Positions 7,695-15,359 of a stretch of DNA of 20,204 nt are shown in pieces. The stretch covers positions 3,052,462 through 3,072,665 of the forward strand of contig BFEA01000133.1 of the NCBI GenBank assembly GCA_003427395.1. The letters are read 5' to 3'. The notes under the pieces were generated by a model that was not told the DNA's origin, did not search any database, and worked only from the letters and a program-made list of their open reading frames with translations. The stretch comes from Chara braunii (Eukaryota; Streptophyta; Charophyceae; Charales; Characeae). Positions within the stretch are counted from its first letter, which is position 1. Every line of letters begins with the position of its first letter. Both the position numbers and the translations under genes were made by a program.

Positions 7695-7931
7695 AAGAAC
7701 AATGAAATGAGCATCAATTACGTAACTGAAAAACAAGATAGTCGAATTCATAGAAGCTTAGCAACACTAAACAAATGGATGAACAACAAACAACCATTAC
7801 CACAAATATATGGTATTCCCTTACCATCTTGTGAGCGATTTTCAAGTCGTTTAATGTATAATGAAAATTGTATTCCCGATTTTGTAATGAGTTTGTTTGG
7901 GGTAGCAATCGGGCTACATTACTGGAAATGA
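7695..7931 (+). CDS. Possible terminal exon, unrecognised
   Basis: An acceptor-like CTTTTTTCTCGTGCAG ends at 7694. From 7695, 78 codons are open to a TGA at 7929-7931. The product is hydrophilic at first, with a short hydrophobic C-terminus (VMSLFGVAIGLHYW). An internal ATG is at 7707. I recognise no family, found no upstream exon, and the flanks are AT-rich. Chance is more likely than not. Confidence 0.15.
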   Translation, partial: KNNEMSINYVTEKQDSRIHRSLATLNKWMNNKQPLPQIYGIPLPSCERFSSRLMYNENCIPDFVMSLFGVAIGLHYWK

Positions 7932-8689
7932 AGGTGTAGACTCGCTTGGATCTTAGGGATAAATTTTTTTTTTTTTTACCATAAAAGTAACTAGTAGGCG
8001 AAATGTTTGTTGTCTTCTCCGAGATGGATGTGAAGTGACCCACCATGTTTCGACGGTATAACGTATGTGTCATCGATTGTATGAGATGACGTCTAAAGAT
8101 GTGCGTTGGTGGAGTTTGGTCACTCTGAGCTGTAAATGGTTTGCATGTTTTTTGTTTCTTGGTTTGCACGTTTGTTTGATCTGCAAATGTGCTCGGTTTA
8201 AATCAAACACCGTACGTTTACCACAAAAGCAAAACACTTGTTTGTTGTGCGATATGATGTCATTGCAATGACAATTAAGTATGATAATCTTTATAACTAT
8301 GAATAATCTGATGAAAAACCTTTTGTGGATAGTTCCTTTTGGCCTGAGTAGATGAGTCATGATGATATTCTTTCAGGCTTGTCCTAGCACCATACATAGA
8401 ACAGTTTTAGGAAGTCTTTTACCTATAAGGTTTTAACAGAGGAAAAATCTTCAAAAGAGTAAAAATTTATGGCAGCTGATTTTGCTGCATGTCTCTTTTC
8501 GTCCTCTAAAAAATCATCAATCGAGTATGCTCGTACCCATAAATTGGAGGTGGTGCAATGTAGATGAGATGCTTAAACAATGAGTGAAATAGATCTATAG
8601 TGTCATAAAAATGTCTTCGTATAACGTTTTCGTATATATAAATTACTCTTTATCTATTCTATAGTAGTATTGTCCAATCATCAAATTTT

Positions 8690-8878
8690 TGTTTGCTGCA
8701 GGTTTTGGATGCATGTGGAGTTGGTCACGTCTCTGAACAGGACATGTCGCTAGGTCGCTACTTTTCTTAAAGTTATATTTTGCGGCTCGAATGTTAGATC
8801 AGTTGAACGCCTATAAGGTGACTGAATGTTGCTGCATGTTTGATGCATGTGGAGTTTATCACGGCTCTCTGCACACCG
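8690..8878 (+). repeat. Direct duplication of about 48 bp (period about 138)
   Basis: TTTGCTGCAGGTTTTGGATG...GGAGTT.GTCACGTCTCTG at 8690-8738 recurs as GTTGCTGCATGTTTGATG...GGAGTTTATCACGGCTCTCTG at 8829-8878. The intervening 90 bp looks unique. Confidence 0.7.
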
Positions 8879-9035
8879 TCCTCTCCCAATGGGTTATTCT
8901 CAGTCTCACTTATTTTCGGGATGTGGTTTCCAGAACGGGTGTGAGCATGCCTTCACAAAGGGCTACTGGTGTGCCATTTTGCCTAGGACCCTTCGGCCTG
9001 ATGAAGGTCTGACGCGGGTACGAGCGTTGGTTTGG

Positions 9036-9163
9036 TTGAGGGTACCGACCCAAGTGGCTCGGAGGCCGGCATAAAAAATCCCCTGGTGGTTTAAGTCGGC
9101 GGTGGTTGAGGGTACCTTGTCGGGTGCATCGATATTATTATCGGTAACCAACTCCTAGTTGGC
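9036..9163 (+). repeat. Repeated GGTTGAGGGTACC and a small hairpin
   Basis: GGTTGAGGGTACC occurs at 9036-9048 and again at 9106-9118. The inverted repeat CCAACT-CCT-AGTTGG closes the patch at 9149-9163. No gene is visible. Confidence 0.6.
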
Positions 9164-9379
9164 GGCTGTATGATTTTTGTGGAATTTGACTTTGAAAGTC
9201 GGATTTTATTTTGAACTTGTGTTATTAGATATTTTAAATGATGATTTGTATTCTTTTAGTTATCATTTCATATTGGATATATATTCTTGTCGACTACGGT
9301 CGACTTTTTTTTTATGTAACTATGTGTGGATGTTATAAATTTCTTTTGACTGTGTGTCTAAGGGATTAGGATTAAATTG

Positions 9380-9850
9380 AGGTTTTCATGCTTGGTTGAT
9401 ACCGTTCTAGTCGACCATCGTCCGCTTCAAACTTAGGAGATTAGCGCCCTAAGAGACGGACGACGCTCGGGTCCACTTGGCGTTAACCAAGCGTATGTAT
9501 ACTACAACGAACGATCAAACGCCCTCGGCTGACCTACCTCTGCGATTGCATTCAAAAACTTTCGCATGTGGGTCAATAACTAGGTAGGGATACGCCCCTA
9601 AGGGTGGTGACAAACCCCTAGGGAAGGAAAACGTATGCCCCGCGGGAACCTATCCTGTCGTAGGACACCGCAGGATGTACGGCTGGCGCACCCGGCTAAA
9701 GCGGCGGTTCGCGGGATATTTTGCGTCGTCCCAAAGTTGTCTCTTGTTTTGTTTTGTTTTTACTCCTATGTGACATGGCCGGGAAGGCTCCCGCACCTTT
9801 GCAAAAAGGCGGGAGCCGATGCGCTCGACACTGGGGTCGCACATTTTCCC
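9380..9850 (+). repeat. Diverged duplication, copy B
   Basis: The longer partner of the 7110-7470 copy, in the same orientation about 2.3 kb away, with the same order of shared words. It contains two perfect GC-rich hairpins near its right end. It has no open frame longer than expected by chance. Confidence 0.75.
9786..9817. repeat. Perfect 9-bp inverted repeat
   Basis: GGCTCCCGC (9786-9794) and GCGGGAGCC (9809-9817) flank a 14-nt loop. A degraded version lies in copy A near 7400-7435. Confidence 0.8.
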
Positions 9851-9915
9851 GCTCCTTTTGCGAGCGGGAACTGCGGGGTGTAGTGGAATGATGATGACTT
9901 GTAGTATTTTTTAAG
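9843..9915 (+). repeat. Direct repeat, copy 1, with hairpin
   Basis: It contains the perfect stem TTCCCGCTC (9846-9854) / GAGCGGGAA (9862-9870), followed by GGTGTAGTGGAAT and TGACTTGTAGTATTTTTTAA. A second copy is at 10891-10962 with a few changes. Confidence 0.8.
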
Positions 9916-10015
9916 GGCCTCATTTCACTCACATCGACTTGCAAATATCTCAAGGGCGACACTGTTCCATTACCCTCGACTTGAAAAAATCTCAAAGGTC
10001 TCATTCCCACCGCAA
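9900..10015 (-). repeat. Hairpin repeat family, two tandem units (- strand)
   Basis: On the minus strand, ACCTTTGAGATTTTTTCAAG followed by TCGAGGGTAATGGAACAGTG, and then CGCCCTTGAGATATTTGCAAG. Each unit has a CTTGA...TCAAG or CTTGA...GCAAG stem with a T-rich loop. The same family appears on the + strand at 10963-11043 and 14097-14240. Confidence 0.7.
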
Positions 10016-10419
10016 TAAATTCACGCTCTGAAACTCTAGGACGACTGTAGGGCGCCCAGGCAAACCGGCCCAATTTTCGAGTCACCTCCCAGCGGCGACT
10101 TTGAATTCCCTGAATTCCCTTGAAAAAGGCGCCAACAGGTTCCTTTCGGTCCCCCGTAATTCTTTTTGTTTTTTTTTTCAATTCCAATCTGGGGCCAAGT
10201 CCCACTAGCATCGCGTACTTGTAGTTACCTACAACGGTGGGACAAGATTGAATGGAGGGAAAGCTATGTGTGGCACCGCTTTAGGGGGGAAAGTCTCTCG
10301 CTTTCACTGTGTCCATTAGATTATGAGAGATCCAACAAGCTCTGTTACTTTGGCTCTCACTTTTCTCCCAGAGGAGTGAAGGGAGAAACACTGCATTATT
10401 GTATTGGCTTTATAGAGTA

Positions 10420-10430
10420 GGACTCGAACT
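10420..10430 (-). other. B-box-like tRNA T-arm sequence
   Basis: AGTTCGAGTCC on the minus strand, preceded by ATCCTG as in a tRNA T stem. No A box is found at the expected 43-46 nt upstream, so it is either a broken tRNA-derived repeat or chance. Confidence 0.3.
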
Positions 10431-10890
10431 CAGGATCTGTTGAAACAGATTTGCTGGTCAATCTCATGATGAGGATAGAGGAGCTCTGACCTCTGACGCT
10501 CCAATAGAAAACGGACCCTGGCAGAGGAAGGACAAGTAGAGGGAAAATCTATCGTGTAGCTACAAACGCTTTAATTATCGTGGTAGGTAGCTACACGCTC
10601 CGAAAACGACGGGAATGAAATTGCGTCTGGATTGCCAGTGTTAAGGAGCAGCTCGTTTTCTTGTTGACGACATCATCTGGTTAGTTTTGGCGCGTCTATG
10701 TTCTTTCTGGCGCGGTTTCACAGAAGCCTTCAGATGCACAACGGTCCACCGCTTTTGTGCATCGCACAAACGTTTCCCCTTGAGCTTATGTGCCGCACCG
10801 CGTTCCTACCTACAACTACGCGATGCTAGTGGGACTTGGCCCCTGCATTGTCTTGACCCAAACACTCCGTAACACATGTTCCTGCTCCAG

Positions 10891-10962
10891 ATGTTCCCGC
10901 TCCTTTTGCGAGTGGGAACTGTAAGGTGTAGTGAAAAGAGGCTGACTTCTATTATTTTTTAA
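10891..10962 (+). repeat. Direct repeat, copy 2, with hairpin
   Basis: The partner of 9843-9915. The stem TTCCCGCTC (10894-10902) / GAGTGGGAA (10910-10918) keeps pairing through one G-T change. Confidence 0.8.
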
Positions 10963-11043
10963 TTAGGTTTAGGCTCAAGGGAGCTTGTAGGGCTGCCCTT
11001 GATTTTTTTTTTCAAGTCAAGGGTCGTGGAACGAGGCCCTAAT
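10963..11043 (+). repeat. Hairpin repeat unit forming the left flank of the LINE
   Basis: GGTTTAGGCTCAAGGGAGC, then GCCCTTGA with a T-tract and TCAAGTCAAGGG, ending GGAACGAGGCCCTAAT. The same unit is seen on the other side of the LINE from 14112. Confidence 0.75.
11029..11043 (+). repeat. Left target-site duplication of the LINE
   Basis: GAACGAGGCCCTAAT matches the right copy at 14097-14111 in 14 of 15 positions (C/A at the 11th base). LINE coding homology begins at the next base, 11044. Caution: the underlying repeat family itself contains GGAACGAGGCCC words. Confidence 0.7.
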
Positions 11044-12650
11044 CTCGGATCTTTCACCTTTCTTATACAGTAGTGAAATGATCCCATTCCGCATTCCGAC
11101 AGACAAATTTCCGCCTACCAACACCTGGTTATAGATATCTACCAATTGGTCCTTAATACGTTTTTTTTGCTACTTTTTGAACAGACAGATTACCATAAAA
11201 AATAGATAACTTTTTTGTGTCCCAGATGATAGCATATACTTCGACAGGTAAGCCATCATCACCAAGGGCTTTGCCCCTAGCCATAGAGTTCAAAGCCTCT
11301 CTGGCCTCGTCCGTGGTAATTGGGCGATCCATATCTAACCGCCCTTGCGTGGATAGCCTTTTTTCGAAGTGAGCCCAATGGTCTGAGCCTTCCGACATGT
11401 TAGTGGTAAGATCCTCGTTTGGTCTTCTGGAGGTCAAAATATCTTGGTAATACATGGCCGCGTAGTTGCACAGTAGAGTTTGTTCGTTGATAACTGGGAG
11501 ATCATGGTCAAATGGATGCTTAAGTTCGGTCATAAAGTAGGTCAACCGTTTAGGTGACAGCCTCTAAAAGGTTTCTCGTGTCATACCGATCATACACAAC
11601 GATTCCCTTGACTTTCAGTCACTCTGACCACAGATCAGATTCCTCTTGCTGAAGGGCGTCCCAATCGGACAACAATTTTTCTCTCACTTGACTCCATACC
11701 AGGTTGGAGATGGGGTGCTGATTCATCCGGAACTCGACGTATTTAATTTTTATAATTATTTCCTCTTCTTTATTATTCCTGTCCGTTGCTAATATACGAG
11801 AAAAAATACTTAGGTGCTTCGAAAAAATCCGGGAACCAACATCCCACCATGCCTCTTTGGTTGGAAAGGAATCCAAGTTTCCTTTCCAGTCATCGCAAAA
11901 ACGTTTCATCCAGTCTTAAATCCCTGCGTCCTGAATAATACGTGTATTGACTCAAAAATATCCAGGACCCCTTTCGAGTTTGGCAGAGATAAAGGTGGCC
12001 ATGATCGGTTTATGGTCCGACATAGGGTTGTCTATCTCCTCTATGTGCACCGTTGCATTCCACATAGAAAGGGATAGGAGAAAAAAATCTAGTCTCCTTC
12101 GGATTGAACCTTTGCCTTCACGAATATTAGAGCACCACGTATATCCTGGATTGCTAGGATGCAGAAGTGCGTAAGGCTATGTCAAATCCAAGTCTGACAT
12201 AAAATCAGAGAGAGTTTTAGTATCCCGGTTACCCCGAACTTCCTCGATGTTGTCTAAGGAGGTATTCCAATCCCCAACAATAATCATATTTTCACACTTG
12301 GGGATAAATAGGGGAATATCCTCAAAGAAAACTGCTCTTTCAGCCCGATCAGTCGCAGTCGGGGCATAAATTGATGCGATCACCCATTCCTGTCCCTCGA
12401 TCGTTAACTTAACCCACGACCATTTGCCCCAAAGATCGGCACAAAAATCAACAATAATAACATTGAGGTTCCTATGGACGAGGATCGTGACTCTGCCTCT
12501 TGTCCCTTTAGAAAGCGCCCACAATTGTGGCCCGTCCCACCAAGAACCAAACTCTAAGATCTTTTGCTCAGACAGTTTACTTTCCTGAAGACAAAGGACA
12601 TCAACTTTCTTCTCGTGCATCCAACTTTTCAACCGCTCTTTTTTATTTCT
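11044..12650 (-). pseudogene. LINE ORF2 5' fragment: APE-type endonuclease through start of reverse transcriptase
   Basis: Read from about 12647 down. It begins within the N-terminus of an apurinic-endonuclease-like domain. Landmarks in order are LCLQESKL (catalytic Glu region), IASIYAP, VGDWN (the GDFN/GDWN motif), YTWCSN, RRLDFFLLS and SDHKPI (the terminal SDH motif). A helical linker follows (FPTKEAWW, MTELKHPFDHD, ILTSRRP), then GDDGLPVEVY, and finally GIISLLYKKGERSE, which leads into RT motif 1-2. There it stops at 11044, before any YxDD box. It is inactive. In-frame stops lie at 12177-12179, 11952-11954, 11916-11918, 11619-11621 and 11564-11566, with frame changes near 11588 and 11150. 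The endonuclease would nick target DNA to prime reverse transcription. Several stops fit C-to-T changes in CAG or CGA codons. Recognition of the family is secure. Confidence 0.9.
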
Positions 12651-12654
12651 CCCT

Positions 12655-13551
12655 GTGGAAGAGGAATCTCATCCGCCACTGAACTGCTCTGTAACTCAAG
12701 TTCGTGTATGGGAAACATGTGATGACGATGGGATCTGGAACTGTCAGGTTTTTGCAGGGGGAACTGCCTTACAAGACCTCAAATTAGATCCCAGGATGTG
12801 TGGGTGGAGAGGGAAAGGTAAGGGTGGGGATGATCTCCCACTCCCCCTTTACTCTGTCCAATTGGGATATGCTTCCCAAATACCGTCCCGTAAACCCATG
12901 CATGTTGCAGTCGCCAGATGGAGTCAAGTCGTAGATAAAGATTGTCAATTTATAGAGAACGCTGTGTCTCGTTGTTGGCAACAGCTGGCACGGGCTCCCT
13001 TCCCTTGCTTGGCTGTAAACCTTTGGCTACTATCACTATTGGCTACCCCTTCAGCAGTGAACTTGGTCCAACGTGGTCTAAAAGTTGATTTGGCCTGCAA
13101 GAGATGTAATTGGGCTTATGAATCGACCACCCACCTATGGTATGACTGCCCAGCGGCGGCCAGAATTTGGAAGTGGTGGATTTCCTTCTGGGTTGAAATA
13201 GCTGGAAATTATTTACCGTGGAGTCGGGATTGGGTGCTGCTGGGAGGGCTGCCCAATAACTTAGAATTGAACAAGGGTTGGGGCTATATTGCCCAAGCCG
13301 CTTGGGCGGTGGGTTGTGATGTTATTTGGAAAGGCAGAAACAAGCAAGTTTTCGACGGGGTGGAAATGACCAACAAGGAAATCAGGGCCTCCTTCAAAGG
13401 CTCGCTCCGACGCATTGTGCAGGCAGATTGGAGGAGGAAAGGGAGAAGTAACAATGGGACTTGGTTCGGAGTAACATGGGGACTGGATGGTAAGTTGGCG
13501 AAAATGGAAGAGGGTAAGTTGATTTTATCTGATTGGTTTTGGGCCAAGTAG
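12655..13551 (+). pseudogene. LINE ORF2 C-terminal fragment with zinc-binding (zf-RVT) module, frame still open
   Basis: There are 298 codons without a stop to TAG at 13549-13551. The frame continues upstream of 12655 only to the inversion junction, so GTG 12655 is not a real start. The zf-RVT-type module is visible: a WQQL...PFPCLAVNLWLL helix (about residues 108-128), then C148-x2-C151-x8-H160-x4-C165 in LACKRC...THLWYDC, and then IWKWW. The downstream VIWKGRNKQVF (about 223-233) is the usual W-x-x-RN segment near the end of plant-type LINE ORF2. The RT catalytic core is missing, so it cannot act alone. The module is thought to help bind RNA or DNA during retrotransposition. It is notable that this part has no stop codons while the adjacent inverted part has at least five. 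Confidence 0.85.
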
Positions 13552-14096
13552 GTTATTAGGGTATAGCAAGTTCTGGGATTTTCTGAACCTGGGGTGCTCG
13601 GTTCTTTTATCCACAGGAGGATGGCGGGGGAAGGAGTGCCTATGAATATCTCCCCGGTCCATCTGGTCCGGGCTGTCGTATTTAGACAGCCATGTTTTTT
13701 AGATTAGAGTTTGTAGTGGTTAGTGTTTATGATTTGTTGGGTGTTGTGGCTTTTAGCTTAGTTCTTGGTGGTTTTTGGTTCGTTAAGGTTTTCTAGGCCT
13801 GAGGCAGGTTTTGTTTGTCAGAGGTAGGAATTTCAGGACAGCGGTCTTGTGTTGGCCAGTAGGAATTTCAGGACAGCGGTCTTGTCTTGGCCATTCTGTT
13901 CCTAGATCTTTTCCGACCTCTTTTTGGTTTTATCTGTGTAAAGTGGTTGACTCTACTTGGAGTCCGCAGCCGCAAGGCTGTAAGCGAAACCAGCTGATGC
14001 TGCCGTGATAACTCCGGGTTGAATTGTGAGGTCCCCGGCCTCCCCTCACTTGGAATAAAAATACTACTTTTGGAAAAAGAAAAAAGAAAAAAAAAA
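13552..14096 (+). other. LINE 3' untranslated region and A-rich tail
   Basis: This stretch is non-coding after the ORF2 stop. It contains a perfect 7-bp hairpin GGCTGTC (13671-13677) / GACAGCC (13685-13691) and a 35-bp tandem duplication. Close to the end is a small stem CAGCC-GCAA-GGCTG. It finishes with an A-rich tail interrupted by single G (14074-14096), directly followed by the right target-site duplication. Confidence 0.7.
13825..13894 (+). repeat. 35-bp tandem duplication in the LINE 3'UTR
   Basis: TAGGAATTTCAGGACAGCGG followed by TCTTGT and TTGGCCA is present twice (13825-13859, 13860-13894) with about two differences. Tandem copies in the 3'UTR can be a subfamily marker. Confidence 0.9.
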
Positions 14097-14111
14097 GAAC
14101 GAGGCCATAAT
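14097..14111 (+). repeat. Right target-site duplication of the LINE
   Basis: GAACGAGGCCATAAT lies directly after the A-rich tail and is 14/15 identical to 11029-11043. Confidence 0.7.
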
Positions 14112-14240
14112 ACGTTTAGTTTCAAGGGCGCGTGTAGGGATGCCCTTGCGATTTTTTCAAGTAGAGGGTTGTGGAGTAGTGGAGCGAGGCCCTCCGGAAA
14201 TTGGCCTGCTTTGCCTGGGGATAGTGGAAAGGTGCCGGCT
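14112..14240 (+). repeat. Hairpin repeat units forming the right flank of the LINE
   Basis: ACGTTTAGTTTCAAGGGCGC, GGGATGCCCTTGCGATTTTT, TCAAGTAGAGGG and GGAGCGAGGCCC, with a partial further copy ending GGAACGAGGCCCAATATC near 14240. It is homologous to 10963-11043 and, in reverse, to 9900-10015. Confidence 0.7.
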
Positions 14241-14408
14241 GGAGTAGTGGAACGAGGCCCAATATCAGAGTCTGCAATGATGTTTCCCTCCGAAAGGGAG
14301 GAGGTACCGGTTGTAGGAAGTCTCTCGCCAAGTGGCAAGCAGGCCGCTATATGTCCAGGAGGAGCCACTTACTCCTCCTCATTGTTGGTGTGCAAGTTTG
14401 GTGACTCA

Positions 14409-14444
14409 CTGGTTGGAGCACTGGTTGGAGCGCTGGCTGGAGCA
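14409..14444 (+). repeat. 12-bp minisatellite, three units
   Basis: CTGGTTGGAGCA, CTGGTTGGAGCG and CTGGCTGGAGCA in perfect register. They lie inside a 189-codon open frame (14019-14588) that starts in the LINE 3'UTR. That frame has no recognisable domain, and I do not call it a gene. Confidence 0.9.
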
Positions 14445-15059
14445 GTGCTAGCATTGACATGCGCTGCTGGGGAAGGAGCAAGGACATGGAGGAGGAAGAA
14501 GACCAGGAATAGGAAGGGGAGCGCCAGACGTACTTACCTGGTTATGGTGTTGCCATCTTCATCACCTTGGTGGCCGCTGCAGCAGTAAGGCCCCGTTGGG
14601 GCAGAGCTACACCAAGAAGCTTGGAGGCAGAGTCAGGTATGGTGACCTGAGCTGGAGCAGCCATAGCTGCTTTGTGTTGTCCTTTGGATAGCAGGGCGAT
14701 GCCCTGGTAGTTCGCCATTGCCTTGGCCTATGAGAGAGAAGAGAGAGATGGGCGGCCATGGCTATGGTGGACCTCAGGTGATACCTGCAGTAGAAGACGG
14801 AATAGGACATTGATTCTGAATCAGCCATTCAGACTAATAACCATTCTTGTCTGAATAAGAGGGGAGAAGATAAGGAGGAGAGTGGTTGGTGAAGATGGAG
14901 AGAATTATCGTTGATTTGTGTTGGTGTACTTCTTCTTTTTTCTTTCTTCTTCTTCTTCTTACCCCCTCTCTTCTCTTAAGTTCATTCATTTCTTTTTGCA
15001 ATTGGACGGCATTCTACTTTCTGATGAATGTGTACTTCGAAATTCGCGAGGATCATAAC

Positions 15060-15170
15060 AGTTATATCTATCGGTCTATCCGTCTATCTGTCTAACTGTC
15101 TATCTCTCTCTCATTGGCTATCTCCTTGTCTCTCTTTATCTCTCTATCTATCTTTGTGTCTCCCTACCTC
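15060..15170 (+). repeat. TCTA/TCTG/TCTC-type microsatellite
   Basis: Imperfect tetranucleotide and dinucleotide pyrimidine-rich repeat (CTATCTGTCTAACTGTCTAT and similar). Confidence 0.85.
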
Positions 15171-15181
15171 TCCACAGATGT

Positions 15182-15342
15182 TTGTTTGATTGATTGATTG
15201 ATTGAATGAATGAGTGATAGATACATTGATTGATTGATTGATTGATTGAATGAATCATTGATTGATGATTGAATGAATCATTGATTCATTGATTGATTGA
15301 TGGAATGAATCATTGATTGATTGATTGATTGATTTCCAAACA
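15182..15342 (+). repeat. TTGA/ATTGA tetranucleotide array
   Basis: About 160 bp of GATTGATTGATT, interrupted by GAATGAATCATTGATT segments, which makes a higher-order repeat of roughly 30-40 bp. The minus strand is open in one frame (Ser/Ile/Asn/Gln repeats), which is an artefact. Confidence 0.95.
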
Positions 15343-15359
15343 AGACAAAGTGGGGGGAG

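Larger units (their letters stand above)
11044..14096 (+). mobile_element. LINE (non-LTR retrotransposon) with inverted 5' part and missing RT core
   Basis: The element is about 3.05 kb. From the left it holds the endonuclease-to-early-RT segment on the minus strand (11044 to about 12650). It then holds the ORF2 C-terminus on the plus strand (12655-13551), a 3'UTR and an A-rich tail ending at 14096. It is bracketed by a 15-bp direct repeat. The ORF2 5' end (before the residues NKKERLKSW) and the RT catalytic region are both absent. This is the layout left by twin-primed target-primed reverse transcription, in which the 5' piece is copied from a second primer and ends up inverted. The alternative is two LINE fragments, or a later inversion plus deletion. 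Confidence 0.75.

Noticed and set aside
11029-14111. Reading the LINE region as two host genes transcribed apart from a shared promoter near 12650
   Set aside because: Both frames are parts of a LINE ORF2 (endonuclease motifs on one side, zf-RVT module on the other), and the minus-strand part has many stops.
14019-14588. 189-codon plus-strand open frame with an Ala/Leu/Val-rich stretch
   Set aside because: It starts in the LINE 3'UTR and runs through the A-rich tail, the target-site duplication and a 12-bp minisatellite. The hydrophobic stretch comes from that minisatellite.
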